This document shows positions 31,381 to 43,417 of a DNA stretch of 64,000 nucleotides, piece by piece. Within the stretch, counting starts at the first letter, position 1. Each line of letters starts with the position of its first letter. The stretch comes from Oscheius tipulae (Eukaryota; Nematoda; Chromadorea; Rhabditida; Rhabditidae): the NCBI GenBank assembly GCA_037178975.1, contig JASJZH010000004.1, forward strand, positions 6,696,001-6,760,000, given 5' to 3'. Under the pieces are notes generated by a model. It ran no database searches. It was not told the origin of the DNA and saw only the letters and a program-made list of their open reading frames with translations. Made by a program: the position numbers and the translations under genes.

Positions 31381-31452
31381 GCCTCATTGGCTCAGTGGCA
31401 GAGCGTCTGTCTAGTAAACAGAAGGTCGCTGGTTCGATTCCAGCATGAGGCA
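31381..31452 (+). tRNA. tRNA-Thr(AGT)
   Basis: A full 72-nt cloverleaf. Acceptor arms GCCTCAT (31381-31387) and ATGAGGC (31445-31451) pair perfectly, with discriminator A. D arm GCTC...GAGC; anticodon stem TCTGT/ACAGA with loop CTAGTAA, giving anticodon AGT at 31413-31415; T arm GCTGG-TTCGATT-CCAGC. The internal B box GGTTCGATTCC is intact and a T run follows at about 31457. There is no intron. Confidence 0.97.
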
Positions 31453-31514
31453 GGAATTTTTTTGTTTCCTTCCATCTTGAACTGCTTGCCCTTTTTGTGC
31501 CAAATGAATTTCAG

Positions 31515-34375
31515 ATGCTACTTCGCGTCCTTCTTTTTGGGGTCCTAACAGTCACATTTGGTGAGTTTCTATTGGGTCGGTCAGAATTTTCCCACAGTAT
31601 CTCTAACGGGGTCATTCCGCGAACAAAAACTATAATAAAAGTGACGTGTTACAGTATCTGGCAGACTACCAACGCGGGTAGTACGAGAGCGAGACTTCGA
31701 TGATGTCAGAATGAAGAAAAATACTTACGATAAGGCTCAAATGATCCACTACAATTGGTATCTGCATTCCATCAAAGCAATTATGGGGTCTATGGGAAAA
31801 GAGCTGATGAAAAAACTGCACAAAGGTTGATTCTTTTACTAGCGTAAACATAGTTTTAGACGAAAAGGTGGCATTCTATCGGTGCCTGGATGAGATCAAA
31901 GACCGAAGAGATGTGGTGGCTGCAGCCAAGTGTCTAACTTCTGCTAAGGAGGCTCATGAGGAGAGAAAGTCTTCTTCCAAGAAGTAACATGATTTCAGTT
32001 TTTTCGAACCCAACTTTAGCGTGTCCGTGCAAACCAAGTCAAAGGTTAATGACATACAAAACTCTCCAGCAAAACGGATAGTTTACAAGAATTATAAAGC
32101 TTTTCAACGAAAACAGTTGAAGAAGAAAGAAAGCAAATCGATGAAAGGTGGAATTCAACTGTACAAGAGTTTTTGGAGGAAGGGTCTCAAAATTTTGAAA
32201 TCTGAGGTGCGTTACGCATCGGAATCGCGATGTTCTTTCTTGCAGAAAATGGGCAAATCGGTTTCTGTCTCCGAAAAACTGAAGTTGTTTCACAGGAACC
32301 GTCGTCTTCGCTTCCATCGTTCTAAAAGAAGTCTGCAGCGTCTCGTTGGAGACACTGTGAGCAGGAGTGACGCCATGAGATACACAGTAAGTTTCCCAAA
32401 CCACTTTAAAAAAAATAGTTTTTTTTTTCTCAGGTGAAAACAATGGACCACATGCCCAGTCTCAAGAACGTTGGAAGAAGTGGAGTTCGGAAGGTAACCA
32501 ATCTCATAAGAGAGATGGTAGGAATTGGAAACAGTACAGGGTAAGTCTCTTATCTGGTTCGACTGTTTGGTTCAGATGGTCGGCCAGCTACAAGAACCTT
32601 CTTCTTTTGAAGAAGGCGATGGACCAGAGAGCGAAAGATCCCGGGGCGAAAGTGTACGACTACCGGATGTTGGATCTGGTCATGGACAGAACTGCACCCA
32701 CCCATTCTCTCTACGACAAGGTTGGTATCAAGAAGTTCATAATCTGTCCAGACTGTCCTTATGATTTTGTGATATCTTGTGGCGGGATCACTCTCCCCGC
32801 GGAAATATCCCTGGATATTAATCAAAGGTTGGAATGCTGTCCAATCTTTGTTCTCACTTATCCCTCTGAACTTGCAGTTTTTGGGGAAAAGCAAGTATCG
32901 GGACAACCGCGATTCCCGAATAATTTATTGCTGCCGAAAATGAAATGACGAGATTCAGACTCCGCTTCCTCCGATGATCCAAGAAGCTTTCAATCTTCTG
33001 AAATCTTTCGAGAAGGCTCCGAAATCTGTTTCAGATGGGTCCAACATTAAGTTCCTTAGGTAGGAAGTAACTCTTCTTGCAACATTGTTCAGTACAGCCC
33101 CCGTTTCGCTCCCATAATGCCCGACAAAACTGAAATAAGAGGAAAGCTCTCTCCATCTATCTTGCCCTTTTACAACGACGATGCAGAAGAACAGATTCTT
33201 CCCATCCCCAAGCTATTGGAATCGACTGGGATGAGCGACAGCGACAGAGAAACTGTCATGGAGACTATTATGGAACTCTCTGGGGCGAGAGAAACAGTCG
33301 ACGATGCTATCAAGGTCAGAGAGTTTTCTGCTAAGAATCAGCTGTTCAGATGCTCCAAAACACAAACCTGTTTGGAATGGAAGGAGAATTGAAAGAGGTT
33401 ACAGAAAGACTTGCTGGATACTTCAAGGAACTGGAAGATGTGAGTTTGTTCCCAGTTTTGTGACTCTCCGTTCAGTCTTTCAACCCACGTCAACGTAAGG
33501 ATATGAAGAAACAAGGTTTCACCTTTATGGAAACCAATCAGATTGAGGAAATATACGAGAAGCAAGGTTTGACACGATATTTTTGTAGTAATTGGGTGCT
33601 TAGGTATCAAAGGACGAGAGGATATCGGTTTTAACGTCCACGAGTACAGAAATCTGACCAGAAAGCAGAGGGAAGACGCTCTATGGATGAGGATAGCGAA
33701 AATTGCCGACAATGGAACGGTATCTTTCTCAGAAAATTTGAGAGAAAGCAATTTATAGGATGAGTCTGACCACCGCCGGTCTAAAAGAGCTCTCTTCTCT
33801 TTCGCTAATCCGACAGTTCTGGCTCCATACATGTTCACTCCAATCTATGGACTTGCTATCCTCGGACCTACAGTAACCATATTTTTAACATACTGTAAAG
33901 GCTTAAGGTCCTGTCTCCATCTCTTTTCTCTCCTCTGATCCTTAATCCGGCAGTACTCTCACCCTACGTTTTGTCTCCAGCTGTCGGAATGCCTTTTATC
34001 CTCTCTCCGTACATTCTCTCTCCCTACGTCATCTCTCCTCTGGTTTTCGCTCCCTTCATCTTGAACCCCTATGTAAGTGTTTCAAATCATCTTATCAATT
34101 AAAGATTCCAGATTCTCGCCCCTAACGTGATCAATCCCTACGTCCTCTCGCCTCTCATCCTCAGTCCCTTAGTTCTCTGCCCCGATGTGAGATCCAATTA
34201 GAATTTCAATGACCAACATTTAGGTATTGTCGCCAATGGTTGGAGGAGGTGGTATCCTCTCTCCTGGTGTCGCTTCTCCTTCGGTAAGCTTGAGAGAGAC
34301 AGAAAGAAGAAGGTTTAGGTACTGTCGAAAAGTATTCTCATGGCAAGTGTCCTTTCACCGTCCGTGCTTTCATAG
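31515..34375 (+). CDS. MLT-10-like moulting-cycle protein
   Basis: Long multi-exon gene. The signal peptide [18 protein letters not shown] is followed by a charged helical region with two cysteines ([26 protein letters not shown]). A 40-nt intron at about 31985-32025 bypasses an in-frame stop and joins SSSKN to [14 protein letters not shown]. Then come basic regions, [71 protein letters not shown], the [20 protein letters not shown]-type block, and a C-terminal repeat of about 15 LSP-x-hydrophobic units ([20 protein letters not shown] and so on) ending VLSPSVLS. The combination of DUF644-type core and LSP/LNP repeats is that of the C. elegans MLT-10 family, secreted by epidermis and needed for moulting. 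Open frames before the first intron look like a separate small gene, but the splice phase supports one gene. Confidence 0.82.
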
Positions 34376-34497
34376 TACCAGCTCTAATAATAATAATAAA
34401 CGTTTACGAGTTCAAAGTGAGGACATTTCATGTTCCTCTACAATCTTTTCGTGATCTCCACGGTTTGAACTTGAGTCCTTTGGCTGCTGGTTCGGAC

Positions 34498-35711
34498 TAG
34501 ACGAGCTTGTACTTGGAGTGATCTTCCACGTCACACTTCGAGCGGGGTTTAAGCATTCGAGTAAGGCTTTTTACGCGTCCACTATAAAATATACCACGAT
34601 TAATGGCTCCAGTATTGGGTACAGCGGAATCGTCATCATCAGATATTCGCCGTCTCTGAAAAGGAGATGCTTTTGAAGGAAAAGATAATCTACCCATCCA
34701 AGGAGATTTCAAACATTGGAAGAATGACCAATGCTGCAAATGGAATGTGGAGACAGAACACTGGGTTGATAGTCTAAAGTTGCTGTCTCTCCCGTACTGT
34801 CTACAAAACTTGTGCTAGATGTGCCTTAAAGAGTTGGACATTTTGGAAGCATTGCTTTGCGATCTCACAGAATGCAGTCTGTAGACAATGTTGACACCAC
34901 AGAATATCATAATACCGAACATTAGAAGTTGGTTCAGGAAAAGAAGAGCGATTCCAACAATGTTCTTCCATTTGGGTGAGCCGTTGAAAGACTGAAAAAG
35001 AGAGTGATGTTCGTTTGATCATACACAATGTACATAGTGGAAACTCCATTCCATTCATAGTCGCTGCCGACCTGTTCATAGCCGCCACGGTCACATCAGT
35101 AATAGCCAGTTTCGTTTCCTCATCAGGTAGTAGTAGAAAATAGAATTTGGTCGAATGGTAAGCAGCATTTACAGAGATCAGTACTGCTCCGTTAATGTAA
35201 AGATACGGAGCCTGTATTGTCAAATCTCGATTCTAAGCGCACTTGTCTAAAAGGTTATTTGGAATCTTGGAAGCAAAGTCAAATTAGTCAACTACTTCTG
35301 CTGAGAGGATAGCGGAACAGATGTTCAGAAGATCTCCGTAATTTCCTATGAAATATTTTATTTGTTTTGGTAAACAAAAGGTCCAACTTTTGACATCCTA
35401 CTTCTACAACTTTCAAGAGGTCCCCTGTAACGCAAGTTAAGTTGTCTTTCTTAATCGACTTCCGTTTCATGCTTTCAGCATGCTGCTCTGATCTGACCGC
35501 AGCGTGGCCAGCCTGCGAGATACCACCGGCTAATTATACACTTTCCCACTGTGAAAATTTCGGCGTAGCAACGACGGAAATCACAAGACCGAGTACTATT
35601 TTGCTCTTTATGACGTATTGTAACTTTACAAGCCTTGTCATCGAGAGAGTGGTTGTTTACAGGGGAACAAGGAGCAGCTGAATCAGCTATATACTGAAAG
35701 AAATTGTACAA
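34498..35711 (-). CDS. Four-transmembrane protein, family unknown
   Basis: Exons on minus give helices SKIVLGLVISVVATPKF (about 35610-35570), GDLLNICSAILSAEVV (about 35340-35295), APYLYINGAVLISVNAAYHS (about 35215) and NIVGIALLFLNQLLMFGIMI followed by FCGVNIVYRL (about 34960-34880). An extracytosolic part carries SDYEWNG and SFNGSPKW. One frame stops at 34815. Further exon-like frames down to a stop at 34498 (RRRISDDDDSAVPNTGAINR, ending SKYKLV) look like a charged cytosolic tail but could not be joined in frame. The layout of four helices and a charged tail is tetraspan-like; tetraspanin cysteine motifs are not seen. Exon junctions are uncertain. The gene is convergent with the MLT-10-like gene. 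Confidence 0.45.
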
Positions 35712-35760
35712 CTTTATAAGTTAACCGTTGATTGAAAACGAACAATAAAAAAGATGTTTT

Positions 35761-37426
35761 CTAACTGTCTACAGCTCTGTGCAGAATGAGATAATACCAC
35801 CAGTATACAAGGCAAAACACGGAAAACGAGAGTGGGAAGACGATTCGGCAGTACTGATCGATGGACAATGCTGTTCTGGAGTGAGTCTTAGCCTGGGCTC
35901 TGAAGGTGGCAACTCTGTCCTCAGGTACCTCATTGTTTTTCAGAAGCTGCTTCTCGAAACTGTCTAAAACGTTTTAGTGGTATCTTTGAGCAAAATAGTA
36001 CCATCCACAGTGAACTCGACGATCTTCTCTCCGCTTCGTTTCCTATCGGTGATTGACTGCATCCCAGACGCTTTCCTCATGACTTCAGACCGTTTGTTCG
36101 CCTCTTGTTGACACTTCTTCGAGAGATTTTCGAATTTTTCCGCCTTTCTCATGTAGTTGTTGATGAGGGCGAATTCCAGAAGCGCCAAGAAGACGAATAA
36201 CAAGCAACCGCCGTACCTAGATTGTTTCGAACTTAGGTGGCGAGACTCAAAATACCACAAGTCGATAGCTTTGGCGTAGCTGACTTGTGGCAGTCCAAGT
36301 TTCAGACCACTTCCAAGTGTCGTGAAGGAGACTAATGTGGTGAATGAGAGCGTGATTCGGGCAGGAACAGCTCGCCGGTCAATCCAGAAACTGACCCAGG
36401 AAATCATGACAATAAGGGCCATGGGAATGTAGGACTGAAGAATATTGTAGCCGAGAGCTCTGGAGAGGAAGATTTTCCCGGACAGGCAGCTGAACTCGTC
36501 TGGAAGTTTAATGTTAGAGAGTTTTGAGCCTAGTACTAGCCAAGTTTACTCGTATTTGGCATCAGAGCATAGCGATAGGTTCCATTACAGTAGTCGTTTC
36601 GAAGCAAGGTGATAGCAAACTCTGGTAGATTAACTTCCGGATTGACACTCATAGCATTCGTAGCAAACCAGGAAATGTTCACTTGGGAGGCAATGTGAGC
36701 ATCTAGTTTGGTTTATAGTGTCAGAGAGCAACCTACAGCTTAGAACACGGATGGAGCAGACCTGATGGTCCATCGGGTAAAATCTCAGGTCCAGAGAACA
36801 AGCCACAGTCAGAGTACAGCGACAGGAATACGCTATCTGTCCGTCTGGGGCAATGAACACGTTGAAGTTTGGCTTGGTAACTGTTTGGAAGGTTGCACTA
36901 CGAGCGTTCGAAAAGTACACGTCGGGTAACCTGATACATACAAGTGTGGTTAGTAACAATCACTAACCACATCTTCTTTCTAGCCACATCGTCGTTCAAC
37001 ATTACGTAGTCTGGCCCTGAATGTCGCAATCGAACGTCCGGCCAAGACAAATAAATATAGAGGTCAACGTCAAAGCTCTAGAAATCACAGACATTTTCTT
37101 GAGGTGACACCTGTCTCCCAGAAATGACAGGTGCCCTAGTATTCTCCGCTTTAAAAAAAAAGTCACCGACCAGTGTTTAAAAAGTTGAAGGAGAGAAAAC
37201 TAACCATTTCGCTTGACTGGAAGTTGCCCAGAGATTCCAGATACATTCCCAGTCTCACATCCAGCGGATGACCATTAGCAGTCGGAGGACGGTCCGAGTT
37301 CAGTTGGAGGAGTCGGTGGATGTTGTCATGGCCAGAGGATGGAATGATTAGGCTTTAAAGGTGGGTATAAAATAAAACTAGAACCTACCTGACAAATATG
37401 ACGAATAGCATCACTAAAAAGTTCAT
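35761..37426 (-). CDS. Cys-loop ligand-gated anion channel subunit
   Basis: ATG at 37426 with signal peptide MNFLVMLFVIFV. The extracellular domain contains HPLDVRLGMYLESLGNFQSS, DVDLYIYLSWPDVRL, LPDVYFSNARSATFQ and the Cys-loop C-SLDLRFYPMDHQV-C (13 residues between cysteines). TM1 is IPMALIVMISWVSFWI. TM2 carries the anion-type PAR motif (VPARITLSFTTLVSFTTLGS). TM3 is GCLLFVFLALLEFALINNY. After a charged loop, an intron at about 35999-35960 joins VEFTVD to DSFEKQLLKNNEVPEDRVAT, leading to TM4 (CRIVFPLSFSVFCLVYWWYY) and stop 35761. Without this intron the protein would lack TM4. Family: nematode LGC channels, gated by GABA, glutamate or amines; the ligand cannot be told here. Confidence 0.88.
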
Positions 37427-37968
37427 GCATTCGTGGAGGTGGCCAAGAGGCAAAAGTGCAGCTGCTGCAGTGTTTCCAACACGTAACTGACACCTATTTA
37501 TTGCTGTGTGGACTATGAGTGACAAGTCTTTTTCCAATGTCAAAATGATTGTGAGAACAGTTTTTGTCAAGCTCAACAGATTCTTTGTTCAGTTGCTTTG
37601 AGACAAATAGGACTCCTAAACAGTCCTGTTTACAACCAGGTGCGAGCGATAGCCCGAGCAAATAAATATGACGGGGAGTTCAATTAGGCCGTCTGCTAAC
37701 ATTTTAGTTCAACTTTCTTCCGCTCCTCTCTGCCAGCTGGTCGACCTTCTTACGGGTCACGCCATTTGATTTACAGCCACTCGCTTCTGGACAGATAGTG
37801 AAAGGGATCCGAACTCCTGATACCAAAAATGGAGGGATATTTCAGAGTGTAACTCAATAACCTCTCCAATGAGTAATTGGCCGCATCTGGAAGCAATAAT
37901 TCTGTTTACCCTGTGACCATCTGTCTCCTCTGGCCGAAGACTAGCCAGCCGTTCTTCCCTCCTCTAAG
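37427..37968. other. Intergenic promoter region between divergent genes
   Basis: Lies between the channel start (minus) and the glycosidase start (plus). No gene or repeat seen. Confidence 0.5.
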
Positions 37969-39919
37969 ATGCTGCTCCTTATCCTTCTTCCCCTAGCTTT
38001 CTGTCTAGACAATGGTCTCTTGCGGTAACTGAATGGTTCGTTTTTGAAAAATACAAGTATCAGGACCCCTCCAATGGGCTGGATGTCGTGGGCTACCTTC
38101 TATTGTGAGACCGACTGTATCAAGTACCCGTTTGCCTGCATCAACGAGGATTTGTACAAGGACATGGGCAATATTTTGGGTAGACATTATCTGTTTTTTA
38201 TACTCTTTCCAGTTGACCATGGCTACCTCGATGCTGGCTACAATCGTATTCATGTGGACGACTGTTGGATGGCTTCGAGCAGAGACAAGACGGGTCGACT
38301 CCTGGCCAATCAGACTCGCTTCCCTTCTGGAATCAAGGCTCTTACCAAGTTCATGCACGAGAGAAATCTCTTCTTTGGCATCTATGAAGACTATGGAACA
38401 AAGACATGTGCTGGCTATCCTGGGAGCAAAGGGTTTGCTCAAATTGATGCCCAAACATTCGCCGATTGGAATTGTGACTATCTAAAGTACGATGGCTGCA
38501 ACAGCAAGGCTTCAGAGGGAGCTGTAGGTATGTTTGACCCTGCCTCGACTCTCATCTTTGACCATTTTCGTCCTCTAACAGAAAGATAATGTATTGGCGC
38601 ACGCAGTGTGAGATTACTGCCGGAACTGATGACGAAAGGTCACAGATCGAGACGGAGAATGTTATGTTTGAACCAATACGAATTTCAGGCTATCCTGAGA
38701 TGGCAAAGGCATTGAATGCTACTGGAAGAGCAATTGGATACTCTTGCGAGTGGCCTCTTTACATGTATCTCCAGAATCTGACTGTTAGTCAAAACTTTTC
38801 TATAATGATCAACGCTCAGGCCGATTACAAAGCCATTGCGGCTACGTGCAATGTGTTCAGAAACTACGAGGATGTTGAAAACAGCTGGCACTCAATATCC
38901 AGAATAATTATGCATTTTTACGAGAACCAGGATGAATTCGCCGCTGTTCATGGACCTGGACAATGGAATGATCCCGACATGGTACGAGCCCAGCTTTTGA
39001 CAGCAACTTAGTTCAGATCGTTGCCGGAAACAAGGGAGTCGGTCTGAAAGAGTCCAAGACCCAATTGACAGTCTGGTCCATTTGGTCAGCTCCTCTAATC
39101 CTCTCTGCCGATCTCCGAGAGCTGTCTGCCGAGTTCAGAGAACTTATTCTGAACAAAGAGATGATTGCCATTGACCAGGATCCCCTCTTCAAGATGGGAA
39201 AAGTCGTCATGGTCACCAGTGTAAGAGCTCCGGTGATCTGGGAAGTCTTTCTTTCAGAACGAGAAGGTCCTGGTCTACACGAAGCCAGTTACTCCCACAA
39301 CTGGAAATCTTACTTCTTACGCCATCGCGTTTGTCAATATAAGCCATAAGCACAAGAAGGTGAGGCACAAAAGACTACCCTGGTCGAAGTGTCCTTTCGA
39401 GCGTTTGTCTACTGCATGGAAGTTCCCAGAAATGATACAAAACAACTAGCTGGATATTTGAGTAGTCTACAGACTGAGAGAGAAATTCTGTCTTGTCATT
39501 TTAAACTGACTTCAGAGTTCTTGACAGACAGCTCATCAGTTTTTTTTATGGAAAAACGAGTTTCTGTGTTAGAAATAAGAGTTTTATAAACAGGAAAACA
39601 CAGATGTTTCCCCAAAAGGGCACTGTTACAATGCGCTACCTTTTTGGTCTGACCTTTTTGCGTAAATATGATTGTTTCTGAAGGACAGAATCGTAAATAG
39701 TAAAGTCACGTGGTGGAAACTAAAAGAGTCATTAGGCAAGTGTTTCAGAGCGCAAAGGTCAGACTCTCGGACCTGGGTCTGACCAATGTCAAGGGCTACG
39801 AATTGCGAGAATTGTGGGACAAGAAGGACTATGGAGTGATGTTGCCATCGCAGAAGATTAAGATTCACGCGCTCCCCCCGATGGACTCGATGCTGTTCAA
39901 GGCGACCATCGTTCAGTGA
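37969..39919 (+). CDS. gana-1: Lysosomal alpha-galactosidase / alpha-N-acetylgalactosaminidase
   Basis: Glycoside hydrolase family 27 enzyme, about 430 residues. Exon 1 encodes the signal peptide MLLLILLPLAFC and LDNGLLR; then TPPMGWMSWATF, HGYLDAGYNRIHVDDCWMAS, and the nucleophile segment CDYLKYDGC (about 38475-38500). A 160-nt intron (about 38527-38687) joins EGAV to GYPEMAKALNATGRAIGYSC. The acid/base segment GQWNDPDM follows (about 38958-38980), then KTQLTVWSIWSAPLILSADL, and a beta-sandwich C-terminal domain ending LPPMDSMLFKATIVQ. A longer last intron (39361-39749) holds no clear exon. Family role: cleaves terminal alpha-Gal or alpha-GalNAc in lysosomes. C. elegans has one such gene, gana-1, so the symbol is by homology. 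Confidence 0.9.
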
Positions 39920-40101
39920 AAAAAGTTTCTCTCGTAGTATACTACACATCACTTTTTCGTCTCTTACACACCGAGGCGGCGGTCATCTCGTGGTCGTCCT
40001 TTGTCCCCTTTCAAAGTAACTAGTGATGAAGTGCCAAGGTTATAGCTGGTAAGGTGTGTAAGAAGGGGTCGTGGCCATTGTTGTTGACGAAGTGTGTCGA
40101 G

Positions 40102-40108
40102 TATAAAA
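40102..40108 (+). promoter_or_regulatory. TATA box
   Basis: TATAAAA lies 61 nt upstream of the start of the Gly/Tyr-rich peptide gene, the same distance as at the Cys/Gly-rich gene (7047 to 7108). Confidence 0.55.
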
Positions 40109-40162
40109 GCGGGTGGACGAGGGCCGAGCAGACAACACAGTCCGCTGGTTACTACTTCGAAC

Positions 40163-40482
40163 ATGTCCCGATTCGTCAGTCTTCTTGCTCTTCTCGTCTG
40201 CTTTGCTGCTGTGGCTGCTCAATACGGTTCGTTCTCTATTGTCTTAAAATTTCTTGACCAAACCAAATAGGTTATAACCCATACGGCGGCTATGGAGGTG
40301 GATATGGAGGAAGCCCCTACGGTTATGGAGGCAATCCCTATGGTGGCTACGGCGGAAACTACGGAGGTGGATACGGTCGTCGTGGAGGCTTCGGAGGACC
40401 CGGAGGTTATGGAGGATACGGTGGGCAGAACCCCGTTCAAGGAGCCATCACTGGAGCAGTTATGGGAGCCATGATGGGCTAA
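40163..40482 (+). CDS. Secreted Gly/Tyr-rich peptide
   Basis: Two exons split by a 45-nt intron (about 40227-40270) encode about 91 residues. The signal peptide MSRFVSLLALLVCFAAVAAQ is followed by tandem GGYGG-type repeats with Asn, Pro and Arg (NPYGGYGG, GNYGGGYGRRGGFG), ending NPVQGAITGAVMGAMMG. Nematode Gly/Tyr-rich peptides of this form include antimicrobial caenacins and NLP-type peptides as well as cuticle components. No dibasic-delimited repeat units are seen, so matrix or antimicrobial are both open. AATAAA lies near 40553. Confidence 0.7.
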
Positions 40483-40605
40483 GAAGTCCATAATCAACTT
40501 GGTTTGTGACGTCGATCACTCTCCACATTTTCTTCGAGACGGGTCGCAATGAATAAAAGATTTTCTACTTTATAAGTCTTGAGGAAGTGCTTCCAATTAA
40601 AAAGA

Positions 40606-41712
40606 TTAGTTCCAAGCTTTATTAAGACTTTCAAAATGTGTATCGGCGGTCTCGGACATGACCAAATCCTTTCCATTGAAATCCTTGACAGCGTTAGACT
40701 TCGGCATTCTCAAAAGCAAATTTTTGAAGTCGACTTTCAAGTGACGGAGGATGATGAACCAGGGGAAGACGATGTTTCCGACAGGAATCAGCTATAACTG
40801 TTCTTTTCTTTGAACTCAGTTCACTTACATTGAGGTACATAAAGGCCAGCCATCCACAGGGAGGATTCTCCTTCACTCCGTGAGTGATAGCCAAAATACT
40901 AGAGAAGGCAACAGATCGAGTGACTACTTCTCCGATGAGAGATTTGAGAAGAGCTCTATTGAACTTGTAGACGTAGGATCGTTTGTATCTCTGCTCCAAG
41001 TGCTCGCCAACTGTGGCTCGGTAGCGAAGACGATTCAAGTACAGTGTGTACAGGATTGCCTGTAGGAACATGATCGCCAGGAAAAGAAAGCTCTTACCAG
41101 AATTCCAAATGCCTGAGAAGAGGCAATAATAACTCCAGCTAGTTGCTGGTGTTCTTCTGAAAATATCCATTTTTTTTTGAATATCTAGTCAGCTACCACT
41201 CAAGAGCCAAGTCGTTGAATAGAACGAAGTAACTCCAATTACAGCGATAATGAATGGGATTGCGACCATCACTCCATAAGAACAACCCAACTCGATGTTG
41301 TAGTGACCGTTCAGGAGTCTCTCCGTGGCCGTCAACAGCACTCCCCACACATAGATCCACGTTCCAATCTCATGAACAAAGGTGGCTTCTCGAAATGGCT
41401 TCCATTCTAAATTTTAAGTTCGAAAGAGTAGGGTAACTATTAACCTGTAGAAACGACGTCATCGTAGAAGAGCAGCAGTTGTTGATTGATTGCCTTATTG
41501 TACACAATTACAATATTGGCCATGTCTGTTATGTAGGCAGAAGAATATATTAGACAGATACATAATCTGAACCGAATTTTGTAGAAAGGGACTCTTTCTT
41601 ACTTTGTGACGATTTTCAACTTGTCGTAGAGAAGAATCTTTAAAATGACTATTGTGCTCAGAATGATGCTCAAAATGTGAACCGCAAACTCCAGGAAATG
41701 GAGAAAGTACAT
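40606..41712 (-). CDS. SRE/SRA-superfamily-like 7TM receptor, copy 1
   Basis: Start MYFLHFLEFAVHILSIILST (41712), stop 40606. The exon pattern is shared by all seven copies: TM1 plus YDKLKIVTK; LCICLIYSSAYITDMANIV; the block FVHEIGTWIYVWGVLLTATE followed by RLLNGHYN; QQLAGVIIASSQAFGI; LYTLYLNRLRYRA; YVYKFNRALLKSLIGEVV; LIPVGNIVFPWFIILRHLK; and the C-terminus AVKDFNGKDLVMSETADTHF ending LNKAWN. The segment L-x-x-RY-x ... FNR after TM5 and the TATERLLNG loop resemble the SRE and SRA-superfamily chemoreceptors of C. elegans, though no close named relative can be given. All expected exons are open. Confidence 0.68.
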
Positions 41713-43417
41713 GCTATTTTGCCTGAAAAGATGATAATCTTAGAATCTTGGAGTAAGAGGAAATGCAGAGCTACATTTTATGATTGTTTTGACTCTTCTG
41801 CACAGACAGACGTACAGTCAACATGGTCTAGTACGATCTTGTAAAGACGAGTACAATCTTGTATTCTGAATTTGTATACTGTGACAAGACTAATCCGGAG
41901 TGACAGTATGAAATCAGCGTGAAAATATTCTTCGGAGGTAGGCGGAAGGATTTAGGCTAATAACAGACTTTTCCAGAATAGGATTAGAAAAACTTCAGCA
42001 TGGACCTGCGGAGGGATGTACGTTTCTGAAAGCAAACGACCACGTTTCAGACAAATGGTAATCTTGCAGGGGGGCTTAGGGTACAATTTAAGCCCATCCA
42101 TGGTCAGTAGAGAGTAATAAGTTCATCAGAGGAATATTGTGCTCCGAAATTTGTAACTTTAGTCCTGTTCTACGATTATCTAGCATCCTTTCCGACAGTT
42201 AAATCTACTGACAGCGAAAGTGTCGTACTTTGTCAGAGACCAGAAAGATCTGTGAACAAACTGAAGCGTTTCAAGTTGCGCGACAGAGTTTCAAAGGGAT
42301 CAGTTAGCGCTATGAGAAGAACAGAAATTAGGAGTCGAGTTGCCACCCAAAATACACTCGCTAGACGTCGTCAAAAAACATCATCAGAGAATACAAAAGA
42401 GACTAAGGCTGGTGGTATTAGCTGTAGTAGGCGGTCATAACAATTAATCGGAGAACACTTATTACCTGAATCATCCAGAAAAACTTTTCTCGTCAGGTGG
42501 CTGCTGTAAACATAACAAGGGACTGGATACATCCCAACCATTCTTGATGTAAACTCTAATTTCGTCAATTACTGATTTGGATATGTTAGAGGCTATTTTG
42601 GACTGTTACTTTCTGGAAAACATAGTGAGATCGAGAGAGAGAGAGAGAGGGTCGTGACGATTTTTGTACGAAACGTTTTTCAAATGAAAGGCATTGGGCA
42701 GCTGTTTTCAAAGTACGTTTTGATGACAAAGTGGGAAGTAGTGCCATTCCAAAAAGTAACAAACCTGGAGAGACAAGTTTCCTGCTCAATTTCGTTCTTA
42801 TTCGCTCGGAAATCAGGTCATCTTCCGGATCAAATATCATTAAGACTTGACCAAATTCCCTCTACCTTATAACTTTGACTTTGAAGGTATCTTTTAACGC
42901 AACTGTTCAGGGATCGACTGTCTTTGTGGGTGAATCTTGAGCATCGATTCAAAAATGGTATCTATTGTCCCTAGGATACAGAGACGGTTCCGTGCCATTC
43001 GAAAGGGGGTGTAAGATGCTACAGGTCTACAGGTTGCTACTCAAAAGGAAGTTTAATTCTTTTATGATTTGTTCCAGAAACTGCAATTTGTTCCAGTATG
43101 TTGTACTGTAGGCAATACAAGCGATGAACATAATTAGTATTTCAGAGCAGAATTCTGTTTCTAGCAATTGTCTTTTGAAGTTCAGTACAGCAACTAGTTA
43201 CTAATTGCTGGGAACTCAAGGACGATGAAAAGTGAATGAGCTGCCTAATGCCACCTTTTTAAAGACCCATTTCGAATAAGAGTTGAACAGGCGTAATTAG
43301 GCAGCCTGAACTTATTGTTATTCTCTTCTTGTTCCGTTGGGAAGTTCGCCCGGGTAAGAACTACCGGAAGTTGTACTGAAAATACGCTGACACATAAGAA
43401 CTGTTCATTACGTCTCG
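41713..43417. other. Intergenic stretch between receptor copies 1 and 2
   Basis: No supported gene. A basic plus frame at 42252-42440 and a few short frames lack family features. It contains the copy 1 promoter and the copy 2 3' flank. Confidence 0.5.

Noticed and set aside
34498-34740. A separate gene for the charged minus-strand frames
   Set aside because: They follow the four-TM gene on the same strand and look like its cytosolic tail; exact joins remain unresolved.
42252-42440. Basic plus-strand open frame
   Set aside because: Arg/Lys/Thr-rich with no domain, start context or splice sites; likely chance.
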